The notes beneath the pieces were generated by a model. It had not been told where the DNA came from, searched no databases, and saw nothing but the letters and a program-made list of their open reading frames with translations. A program made the position numbers and the translations under genes. From Rhizobacter terrae (GTDB lineage Bacteria; Pseudomonadota; Gammaproteobacteria; Burkholderiales; Burkholderiaceae_C), in the NCBI RefSeq assembly GCF_003852895.1, contig NZ_QUSW01000007.1:179141-231410 (forward strand): a stretch of 52,270 bases of DNA. Direction: 5' to 3'. Shown here piece after piece: positions 43,840 to 51,123 of the stretch. Within the stretch, counting starts at the first letter, position 1, and each line of letters opens with the position of its first letter.

Positions 43840-44262
43840 TCAGCACTCGGCATCAACGGCGGCGCGAGGTGCGCGCAACCCCACCCGAGGCGGGAAGAAC
43901 CACCAGGCGGCCGCGACCGCCAGCGCGAAGACCGTGTACGCCACCGTGAACACCCACGCCGGTGCCGACCAGAACAGCACCGCCTGCAGCCAGTGCTCGA
44001 TGAAGCTGCCTTGGTAGCTAGTGGCATGGGCCTGGACGCGCAGCCACCTCTCCAGCGTCGTGAGCGGGCATTCGATGCCCAGCCACGATTCAGCGACGAC
44101 GATGCCGATGGTGCCGATGTGCAGCAGCCGGAACCACAGCGCGTTGACCCAGCGCCAGCCCAGCAGGTTGCCGGCAACGATGATCACCAGGCCGGCGACG
44201 ACGAAGAGGACCAGCGCGGTGTGCAGCGTGAGCACCGCGTTGGCCAGGAGTTCGTAGGGCAT
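43840..44262 (-). CDS. DUF2784-family membrane protein
   Basis: 140 residues from ATG 44262, which has AAGGA eight bases before it; a longer frame to 44304 lacks support. About four membrane helices. The family-typical run is ANAVLTLHTALVLFVVAGLV, then FRLLHIGTIGIVVAESWLGI and ECPLTTLERWLR. The family has no established function. The conserved Cys-Pro and Glu between helices suggest a metal or cofactor site, but this is speculation. It is not obviously linked to its neighbours. Confidence 0.87.
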   Translation of the reverse strand: MPYELLANAVLTLHTALVLFVVAGLVIIVAGNLLGWRWVNALWFRLLHIGTIGIVVAESWLGIECPLTTLERWLRVQAHATSYQGSFIEHWLQAVLFWSAPAWVFTVAYTVFALAVAAAWWFFPPRVGLRAPRAAVDAEC

Positions 44263-44324
44263 CGGATGTCCTTCGCAGGATTCGCAACGCCGCCCATCAT
44301 GCATGAGGACGAGGCACGCAGGCT

Positions 44325-45290
44325 TCAGTTCCTCGCGCCCGCCCGGCCGCGGCGCACCGACAACTCCTTGTCCGCCAGCACGAACAACCCTGCACGGCCA
44401 GCCACCTGCTCGACCACCAGGTCGATGAACGCCCTCACGCGCGCGGGCTGCGCCACGCGACTGCCGTAGTACAGGTGCAAGCGCAGGTGGTCTGTGACGT
44501 GCGCGGCGAGCACGGGTACGAGCTTGCCGCTGCGCACCAGCGGCGCCGCGGTGACGCCCACCAGTTGCCCGATGCAGTGGCCCGCGACGATGGCATCCGC
44601 CTCGAGGTCCACGTCATTCACGTTCACCGCCGACGCGACATCGACGGCGACGACCTCCTGGCCCACCTTGAATTCCCAGGGCATCAGCTTGCCGGTGCCG
44701 GGGTGCCGAAAGCCGCTGCAGCGGTGGCGAGACAGGTCATCGATGCTGCGCGGGGTGCCGTGCTGCTTCAGATAGGACGGCGAAGCACACACCACCAGCT
44801 GCAAGGGCAGCAGCTCACGCGAGATCACGCCCTCGCTCGGCGGCGACCCGGCCCGGAAGCCGACGTCGATGCGGTCGTCCACCCAGTTGCCGATGCGGTC
44901 GTCAAGATGCACGTCGGGTTCGATTCCCGGATGCCTGCGGCAGAACTCGTCGAGCACCGGCCAGATCACGGGGATCATGACCGAGCGCGGCGCCGTGATG
45001 CGAAGCGGCCCTGCGATGGCTTCCCGATCGCGACGCACCACGTGCAACGCGCGATGCAATGCGGCCAGGCCCGGCTGCGCGGCTTCCAGGAAGCGGCTGC
45101 CCTCCTCGGTGAGGCTCAGGCTGCGCGTGGTGCGATGGAACAGCCGCACGTTCAGGTGTGCTTCGAGCTGCGACAGCGCCTGGCTGGCGGCCTGCGGCGT
45201 GATGCCCTGCGCGACGGCGGCGCGCCGCAGGCTGCCCAGCTCCGCGGCCTTCGCGAAGGTGGCGATCGCACGCAGTTCGTTGAAGGCCAT
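44325..45290 (-). CDS. LysR-family transcriptional regulator
   Basis: 321 residues from ATG 45290 (a GTG two codons upstream is possible). N-terminal winged helix: FAKAAELGSLRRAAVAQGIT with PQAASQALSQLEAHLNVRLF. C-terminal periplasmic-binding-type effector domain (PLRITAPRSVMIPVIWPVLD). It is divergent from a short-chain dehydrogenase, the usual arrangement for a LysR target. A large dyad sits between them, directly beside this gene's start. It lies in the group resembling DsdC/PtxR-like 'LysR substrate-binding' regulators of dehydrogenases; the ligand is unknown. Confidence 0.92.
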   Translation of the reverse strand: MAFNELRAIATFAKAAELGSLRRAAVAQGITPQAASQALSQLEAHLNVRLFHRTTRSLSLTEEGSRFLEAAQPGLAALHRALHVVRRDREAIAGPLRITAPRSVMIPVIWPVLDEFCRRHPGIEPDVHLDDRIGNWVDDRIDVGFRAGSPPSEGVISRELLPLQLVVCASPSYLKQHGTPRSIDDLSRHRCSGFRHPGTGKLMPWEFKVGQEVVAVDVASAVNVNDVDLEADAIVAGHCIGQLVGVTAAPLVRSGKLVPVLAAHVTDHLRLHLYYGSRVAQPARVRAFIDLVVEQVAGRAGLFVLADKELSVRRGRAGARN

Positions 45291-45295
45291 TGTCA

Positions 45296-45321
45296 CGATT
45301 CACTTGATGATCAATGAATCG
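45296..45321. promoter_or_regulatory. Dyad operator between lysR and the divergent SDR gene
   Basis: The arms CGATTCA (45296-45302) and TGAATCG (45315-45321) flank a core palindrome TTGATGATCAA (45304-45314). A partial second copy (GACGATCAAT at 45336-45345) follows, one of the usual two-site patterns for LysR proteins. Overlap with the regulator's start region fits autorepression. Confidence 0.6.
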
Positions 45322-45394
45322 ATTATGGGCTAGTCGACGATCAATCCGATGCCTACATTGACGGCCATCGACCACCACCAAGGAACCGGCTGCC

Positions 45395-46264
45395 ATGACA
45401 GCTTCACCAACCCACTCGCCGCGTGTCTGGATGATCACCGGCGCATCGCGCGGCATCGGCCAGCGCATCGCCCAGGCCGTGCTCGCCCACGGCGACATCG
45501 TCGTGGCCACGGCACGCGACACCCGGCCGCTCATGCAACGCTTCAGCAGCGAGCATCCGTCGTTCCTGGCCGTCACGCTGGACGTGACCGACGAGGCCCA
45601 GGCGGCGCACGCCGTCGAGACTGCGCTGGCGCGCTTCGGCCGCATCGATGTGCTGGTGAACAACGCTGGCTACGGCTTGCTGGGCGCGGTGGAGGAATCG
45701 ACCGCCGACGAAGTGCGCCGGCTCTACGAGACCAACGTGTTCGGCCTGCTCAACGTGACGCGTGCCGTGCTGCCATCGATGCGCCAGCGGCGCCGCGGCC
45801 ATGTGGTCAACGTGTCGTCACTGGGCGGCTACCAGTCGTCCGCAGGTTTCGGCCTGTACTGCTCGACCAAGTTTGCAGTCGAAGGCATCACCGAGGCACT
45901 GCACGCCGAGTTGGCGCCGCTGGGCATCCATGCGACCACGGTGCAACCGGGCTACTTCCGCACCGACTTTCTGGATGGCCGCTCGCTCGAGGTATCGCCT
46001 CGGGTGCTGGCCGACTATGCGCCCAGCAGCGGAGCGGTGCGCGAAGCGGCCACGCGCATCAATCACAACCAGCCCGGCGATCCCGAGCGTCTTGCTCAGG
46101 CCTTGATCACGCTGGTGGAATCGCAGGCGCCTGCGATGCGGCTCCCCTTGGGAACCGACACCTTGCAGACCATCCGCGACAAGCATGCCTTCGTGGAGCG
46201 CGAGATGGCGACGTGGGAATCGCTCTCGGCATCCACGAACTTTCCGGCCGCGCTGCGCGCCTGA
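45395..46264 (+). CDS. Short-chain dehydrogenase/reductase (SDR), LysR-paired
   Basis: 289 residues: cofactor loop TGASRGIGQRIAQ, NNAGYG, VSSLGG with catalytic Ser, and YCSTKFA (Y-x3-K). AAGGA lies about ten bases before the ATG. The Asp/Arg choice after the second strand (ATARDTRPL) favours NADP(H). It resembles the SDR at 42499-43353 in size and class but is not a close copy. It probably is the main target of the divergent LysR regulator. The substrate is unknown. Confidence 0.92.
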   Translation: MTASPTHSPRVWMITGASRGIGQRIAQAVLAHGDIVVATARDTRPLMQRFSSEHPSFLAVTLDVTDEAQAAHAVETALARFGRIDVLVNNAGYGLLGAVEESTADEVRRLYETNVFGLLNVTRAVLPSMRQRRRGHVVNVSSLGGYQSSAGFGLYCSTKFAVEGITEALHAELAPLGIHATTVQPGYFRTDFLDGRSLEVSPRVLADYAPSSGAVREAATRINHNQPGDPERLAQALITLVESQAPAMRLPLGTDTLQTIRDKHAFVEREMATWESLSASTNFPAALRA

Positions 46265-46276
46265 GCGCGCGGGCGT

Positions 46277-46621
46277 TCAGCCCTTGAGCACGGCGCGGCG
46301 ATACAGCTCGACCGGGCTCAGCGACACCTCGCGCGACGACACCTCGTCCACGCGCGTTGCCGAGCGGTCCACCCGCTTTGCCGCCGCCACGGCGGCGTCG
46401 CGCGAGACGCCGTGGTGGATCAGGTAGTGCGCATAAGGGCCGAGCGCGGCATCGTCTTCGTCGACGAAAATCGAGACGTCGCGCTTGGCCGCGCTGTCGC
46501 CCAGCACGACGGACTTGTAGGTTTGCAGGGCCGGGTCGGCATCGGCGGCGAAGGCGGCGCCGGACGTCAGTGCAGCGGCGACGACGACGGCTTGGAAGAG
46601 GGTGCTGAGCTTGGAGTCCAT
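46277..46621 (-). CDS. Small exported protein of unknown function
   Basis: 114 residues from ATG 46621 (GAGG seven bases upstream; another ATG at 46633 is less favoured). Signal peptide MDSKLSTLFQAVVVAAALTS ending GAAFA. The mature part is about 89 residues, charged, mostly helical (YKSVVLGDSAAKRDVSIFVD; GVSRDAAVAAAKRVDRSATR). It is probably periplasmic. I do not recognise a family. It converges with the SDR gene, and its upstream region holds no further gene until the PEP-CTERM gene. Confidence 0.75.
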   Translation of the reverse strand: MDSKLSTLFQAVVVAAALTSGAAFAADADPALQTYKSVVLGDSAAKRDVSIFVDEDDAALGPYAHYLIHHGVSRDAAVAAAKRVDRSATRVDEVSSREVSLSPVELYRRAVLKG

Positions 46622-46820
46622 GGAAGACCTCATGTGTTTGGTTGGGTAGTTCCAAGGTAGGGACAGGACTGGCGGCCATAAGAGCGGCATTCGGCAACGC
46701 GCGGTTCCTGAAATCGCAACAGTCGATCGGCCGACAAGCCACGCTGGAGGCAGGGGAACCGAAACGGTGCGCCATCACGGCTCGCTACAGTCGGCGCCCA
46801 CCACACAGGGAGAAAACGCC

Positions 46821-47414
46821 ATGGCCTTCCATGTCAGCGGATCGTTTTCCGGCATCGAGCACGCAAGCGAGCTGCCGCTGCCGTTTCCAGCGCCCCGGCC
46901 CATCGGGTTCTACGACGGCGCGCCCGTCACCGGCACCTTCAGCCTCGACGTGGTGAACCCCACGTTCCAGGTCGGCGGCGTCGACTATGCGTACTACGTC
47001 AACGGGCCGGGCAGCATCTACTTGGTGACCTACGACATCAAGGACCAGCACTTTGCCTACACCGCCGATGCGAGCGTCATCTTGCTGGACAACCCGGCAG
47101 GCGGTGCGGGCGGGCAGTCGGCCACCTTTCTCACGGACTTCATCCCGAAGTACCAGGGCGCCATCTTCTCGTTGACAGGGGCGTCGGGCAGCCTCTTCAC
47201 GGGGCTGGACCCGTCGAGCCTGCACCTGGACGCCTCGGCGCTGCCGGAGTTCGGCACTGCCTTTGCCAATGCGGCGGAGAAGATCTGGGTTGGCGTGGAG
47301 GTCAATGCCGTGCACTTCGACGCGGCGGCTGTGCCCGAACCGGCCACGGTCGCAATGATGCTGGTGGGTTGCCTTCTGGTGGCCTGCTTCGCCAGGCTGC
47401 GGGCCAGGCATTAG
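46821..47414 (+). CDS. PEP-CTERM protein without a visible signal peptide
   Basis: 197 residues. The C-terminus is a textbook PEP-CTERM sorting signal: VPEPATVAMMLVGCLLVACF followed by ARLRARH. Such proteins are normally exported by Sec and then processed by an exosortase. Here the N-terminus is MAFHVSGSFSGIEHASELPL, with no hydrophobic segment, and the in-frame upstream extension is not hydrophobic either. The body is beta-rich. GGGAG lies ten bases before the ATG. It either has lost its signal peptide or has a misread 5' end. Its stop overlaps that of the converging histidine kinase in TTAG. Confidence 0.82.
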   Translation: MAFHVSGSFSGIEHASELPLPFPAPRPIGFYDGAPVTGTFSLDVVNPTFQVGGVDYAYYVNGPGSIYLVTYDIKDQHFAYTADASVILLDNPAGGAGGQSATFLTDFIPKYQGAIFSLTGASGSLFTGLDPSSLHLDASALPEFGTAFANAAEKIWVGVEVNAVHFDAAAVPEPATVAMMLVGCLLVACFARLRARH

Positions 47415-48880
47415 CTGGCCGCAGGCTGCCGCTTCAATCGGACCGTCGCAACCAGTCCGCCTTCGGGATGGTTGCGCAGGCCCAGCTCGCCACCATGCTC
47501 GGCGACGATGCCGCGCGCGATGCCCAGCCCCAGGCCTGATCCGTCGCGATGCATCTCGCGGCCATGCTCCAGCCTCACGTAGGGCTCGAAGATTTCCTCC
47601 AGCGACCCCTCGGGCAGGCCAGGGCCATGGTCGCGGATGATGACGCTGGCCGCGTCATCGCCCACTTGGCCTGACACCTCCACGCGTTGCCCGTACCGCA
47701 AGGCGTTGTCGATGAGGTTGCCCAACGCGCGCTTGAGCGCCAGCGGCTTGCCCAGCACGGTCATCTCGGGCAGGTCCACGCTGATCTGCGCCCCCGATGC
47801 AATCGCCGTCGCCGTCAATCGCTCCACCAGCCGGTCCAGCCGCACGTCGGCGATGTTCTCGTGGATCTGCGTGTCCTTCACCGTCTGCAGCGCACCCTTG
47901 ACCATCACGTCGAGCTCATCGAGGTCTTCATGGAAATCAGCGCGCAGGGCATCGTCGTCCAGCAGTTCGGTGCGCAGCTTCAACCGCGTGATGGGCGTCT
48001 TCAAGTCGTGCGAGATGCTCGCGAACAAGCGCTCGCGGTCGTCCACGAAGCGCTGGATGCGGGCCTGCATGTCGTTGAAGGCGCGGGCAGTACCGCGCAG
48101 TTCCCGGGTGCCGGTTTCCTCGACGCGGTTCGAGTGCATCTCGTTGCCGAAAGCGCTGGCCGCCTGCGCGAGGACTTGCAGCGGCCGGGTGAGTCCGCGC
48201 GCCACCAGCATCACCAGGCCGAGCACCGTCAGCAGCGTCACGCCTTGCAGCAGCAGCCGGTCGCGTGGCAGCGGGTCGGCGTTGTCGAGGAAGTAGGGGT
48301 CAGGCATGGTGGTGGCCAGCAGCAGCCACCCGCCGGGCTCGAACTCGGTCTGGATCACCAGGAGCGGCGCCGGCCGCGAGTGCAGCAGCAAGGAGCCTTC
48401 GACCCAGTTGTCGGGCAGGTCCTTCAGCCGGCGGCCATCGTCGGTCACGGCGAGGTTGTCCGGCCACGCGAAGGCCGCATCCGCCGTCGCGCTGCCCGAC
48501 AGTTCCGCATTGATCTGCTCGCGCACGGCCCGCGTCACCGCGGACGCCAGCGATGAATCGTTGATCGCCGGCACCATCACGTGCGCCCGGTTCACGTTCA
48601 CGAAGAAGCGCGTGCCGCCCATGGTACGCAGCTGCTCGATGAGGATGGGCCGGTACTGCGCCGGCAGGTCGCGGAAGAAGCGGATCGACCCGGCCGCGCT
48701 CACCGCGAGCTGCTGCGCCGCCTCCTTCGCATCGCGCTGGGCGTTCTGCCGCAGCTGCCAGGCCCAGATGGCCGTGCCCAGCAGCTGGCTCAGCAGGACG
48801 CCCGCCACCATCATCAGCATCACGCGGGCGCGCAGCGTGTCCGGCAGTAGCCGGTCGCGCCAGCGCGGCGTGTCACTCAT
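47411..48880 (-). CDS. Membrane sensor histidine kinase of the sugar-sensing locus
   Basis: 489 residues from ATG 48880, which overlaps the response regulator's stop by eight bases. Two membrane helices (VMLMMVAGVLLSQLLGTAIW; LLLQGVTLLTVLGLVMLVAR) enclose a periplasmic sensor domain of about 180 residues. HAMP follows, then HisKA with SISHDLKTPITRLKLRTELL and an ATPase domain (NLIDNALRYG; DHGPGLPEG; GSGLGLGIARGIV). EnvZ/GtrS-like in layout. It should phosphorylate the regulator encoded just upstream on the same mRNA, and may read the co-encoded solute-binding protein. Confidence 0.92.
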   Translation of the reverse strand: MSDTPRWRDRLLPDTLRARVMLMMVAGVLLSQLLGTAIWAWQLRQNAQRDAKEAAQQLAVSAAGSIRFFRDLPAQYRPILIEQLRTMGGTRFFVNVNRAHVMVPAINDSSLASAVTRAVREQINAELSGSATADAAFAWPDNLAVTDDGRRLKDLPDNWVEGSLLLHSRPAPLLVIQTEFEPGGWLLLATTMPDPYFLDNADPLPRDRLLLQGVTLLTVLGLVMLVARGLTRPLQVLAQAASAFGNEMHSNRVEETGTRELRGTARAFNDMQARIQRFVDDRERLFASISHDLKTPITRLKLRTELLDDDALRADFHEDLDELDVMVKGALQTVKDTQIHENIADVRLDRLVERLTATAIASGAQISVDLPEMTVLGKPLALKRALGNLIDNALRYGQRVEVSGQVGDDAASVIIRDHGPGLPEGSLEEIFEPYVRLEHGREMHRDGSGLGLGIARGIVAEHGGELGLRNHPEGGLVATVRLKRQPAAS

Positions 48881-49604
48881 GACTGGCGCTGACTTCCACC
48901 GACAGCACGTAGCCGCTGCTGCGCACGGTCTTGATGAGCGCAGGCTGCTTGCCGTCGTCGCCCAGGCGCTGGCGCAATCGGCTGATCTGAACGTCCAGCG
49001 AGCGGTCCATGGGGCCGAGGTCGCGGCCACGCGTCTGCTCCATCAGGCGGGAGCGGTCGAGCACTTCGCCGGCATGCTCGGCGAAGATGCGCAGCAGGTC
49101 GAAGTCCATGGCGGTGAGCGTGATCTGTGCGCCGTCCGGGCCCTTGAGCGTGCGCTCCAGGCGGTCGAGGCAGAAGCCCGCAAAACGCAGGAAGCGCGGT
49201 GCGCCCGCGGCGTCGGCCATGCCGGTGCGCCGGTGGATCGCCTTGATGCGCGCCAGCAGTTCGCGCGGGCTGTAGGGCTTGCCGATGTAGTCGTCCGCAC
49301 CCAGCTCCAGCCCCACGATGCGCTCGGTCTCGTCGGAGCTCGCGGTGAGCATGATGATGGGCACCGCCGAGCGGTTGCGCACCATCTGGCACAGCGCGAA
49401 GCCGTCGGTGTCGGGAAGCATCACGTCCAGGATGACGAGGATGAGGTCGTCCTTGTAGCGTTCGAATTCATTGCGGAAGCTCGCGCCGTCGTGCGCGAGC
49501 TGCACCACGTACTGGTGCTTCTCCAGGTAGAGCTTGAGCAGGTGGCGCGTCTTCTGGTCGTCGTCCACCGCGAGGATGGTGCGCTTGCGGGGTGCCGTGG
49601 TCAT
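48873..49604 (-). CDS. OmpR-family response regulator
   Basis: 243 residues. Receiver domain (about 1-120): VDDDQ pocket, phosphorylated Asp in VILDVMLPDTDG, conserved Lys in YIGKPYSPRELLARI. C-terminal winged helix: LTAMDFDLLRIFAEHAGEVL and DRSLDVQISRLRQRLGDD, ending SSGYVLSVE. Start ATG 49604 lies four bases inside the upstream solute-binding gene (ATGA) and overlaps the kinase downstream. It probably controls sugar transport genes nearby; no binding site is proven. Confidence 0.92.
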   Translation of the reverse strand: MTTAPRKRTILAVDDDQKTRHLLKLYLEKHQYVVQLAHDGASFRNEFERYKDDLILVILDVMLPDTDGFALCQMVRNRSAVPIIMLTASSDETERIVGLELGADDYIGKPYSPRELLARIKAIHRRTGMADAAGAPRFLRFAGFCLDRLERTLKGPDGAQITLTAMDFDLLRIFAEHAGEVLDRSRLMEQTRGRDLGPMDRSLDVQISRLRQRLGDDGKQPALIKTVRSSGYVLSVEVSASHE

Positions 49605-50863
49605 GGTTGTCGTGAGGCGGCGCGCACGATGGCGGCGAGCCGCTGCTGGGTCTGTTCGGGGCTCTGCCCCTTGTTCTTCACGAAGCGGTGCAGCACGTCG
49701 GCCAGCGCGTCCTTGGTGGATTCGTCCGCCGCCATGCGGTGCGCGATGCTGGGCACCTGCACGCTGCCGGGCCGCGAGAGCGTCTGCCAGGAATCGCGGG
49801 CGCACACGTCGAGCTGCTGTACGTCGATGTCGGTACGGACAGGTACCGAGCCTTTCGCCTTGTTGTAGGCCAATTGCACAGCCGGCTGGGTGATGATGTC
49901 CGCCAGCCGCTCCTGGTCCGCGTCGCGGTGCTTCTTGCCCACGAGCATGGCCAGGGTGTCGATGCTGTACAGATGCATGCCGTCGGTGTTGGGCACGGCT
50001 GCGCAGCCGAAGTCGGTGCCGGGTTCGGCGCCCCAGGCCATGAGCTCACCACGGGCCCAGTCGCCCATGAACTGCATGCCCGCCTGGGCCAGGTAGATCT
50101 GGCGTGAGGCGGCTGTCCAGCGCTGCTCGACCACGTTGTCGCCGTTGAGGTCGCGCAGCCAGCGCAGCCGCGCCAGGGCCTTGGCCACGCGCGGATCCTG
50201 CCAGGCCTGCCAGCGCCTGGCGGTGGCCAGTTCCGCGTAGAGCGTGGGGCCGGCATCGCCCAGCAAGATGGCCTCGAACACCGTCAGCACTTGCCAGGGT
50301 TCGTCGCTCCAGGCGATGGGCACCAGCTTGGCGGCGCGCAAGGCCGTGGCCGCGTCCTCGATGTCGCTCCAGGTGCGAGGCGCGGGCAGCTTCAGGCGCG
50401 ACCACAGCTTCTGGTTGTAGAGCAGCGTGTTGATGCGGTGCACGCCCAGGGGCGCGGCCACGACGCGGCCCTGGTGGCTGGCCACCTGCAGCACCACCGG
50501 GAACATCACCTGCGACCATTTGCCGCGCAGGGCCACGTCGTCCAGCCGCAGCACCAGGCCCAGGTCCGCCCAGTCCGCCAGGGTGCGGCCGATCACCTGC
50601 GCCACGTCGGGCGGGTCGCCGGCCAGCACGCGGCTCTTCAGCACCTTCACCGCCGCCACGCCGCCGCCGCCGGGAATGGCCGCGTCGTTCCAGGCGATGC
50701 CACGCTTGTCGAGCTGCTGCACCAGTTCATCCACCGCGCGCCGTTCGCCCGCGGAGGTCCACCAATGCAAGACGTCCAGGGACTGCGAATGTGCGACTGC
50801 TGCCATGCCAGCCAGCAGTATGAGAGCCAGGGCACGGCGCCCATGCCGCAGTGCGCCTTTCAA
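49601..50863 (-). CDS. Sugar-type solute-binding protein in an operon with a two-component system
   Basis: 420 residues from TTG 50863, chosen because it gives a proper signal peptide (LKGALRHGRRALALILLAGM, cleavage after VAHS) and the family's usual length; an ATG at 50914 is the alternative. Mature start QSLDVLHWWTSAGERRAVDE, then PDVAQVIGRTLADWADLGLV and AAPLGVHRINTLLYNQKLWS, the SBP family 1 pattern of sugar ABC transporters. No permease or ATPase gene accompanies it. It overlaps the response regulator by four bases, so it is more likely a sensor partner for the kinase, or a paralogue of the binding protein encoded divergently. Confidence 0.85.
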   Translation of the reverse strand: MKGALRHGRRALALILLAGMAAVAHSQSLDVLHWWTSAGERRAVDELVQQLDKRGIAWNDAAIPGGGGVAAVKVLKSRVLAGDPPDVAQVIGRTLADWADLGLVLRLDDVALRGKWSQVMFPVVLQVASHQGRVVAAPLGVHRINTLLYNQKLWSRLKLPAPRTWSDIEDAATALRAAKLVPIAWSDEPWQVLTVFEAILLGDAGPTLYAELATARRWQAWQDPRVAKALARLRWLRDLNGDNVVEQRWTAASRQIYLAQAGMQFMGDWARGELMAWGAEPGTDFGCAAVPNTDGMHLYSIDTLAMLVGKKHRDADQERLADIITQPAVQLAYNKAKGSVPVRTDIDVQQLDVCARDSWQTLSRPGSVQVPSIAHRMAADESTKDALADVLHRFVKNKGQSPEQTQQRLAAIVRAASRQP

Positions 50864-51123
50864 AGCCTGAGGAATTGCAATGTTGTGTAAGTCCGGGGCG
50901 CAAGGGCACCCCATGGCGCTGCACAGGCGGGCTGGCCGGTCCATGTAATGAAGCGTGATCGCTGCCCTTCGCCGCATGGCGTTTTTCCTCGTGTGCACAA
51001 GCACTTAGCGCTGGCTTGAACGAGAGCCGCACAACCCTCGTGTCACATGGATCGCGATGCTACCTTGCGCCCCGCGTTGCAACACCCGCGACTTCACGGA
51101 CACACGACCAGGAGACTTTCGAC
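50864..51123. other. 260-base divergent regulatory region between two solute-binding protein genes
   Basis: No gene here. For the plus strand a TACCTT at 51061-51066 could be the -10, about 58 bases before the ATG, and AGGAGA lies just before that ATG. I could not find a convincing direct or inverted repeat to name as the response regulator's site. The region is the natural place for it. Confidence 0.4.
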
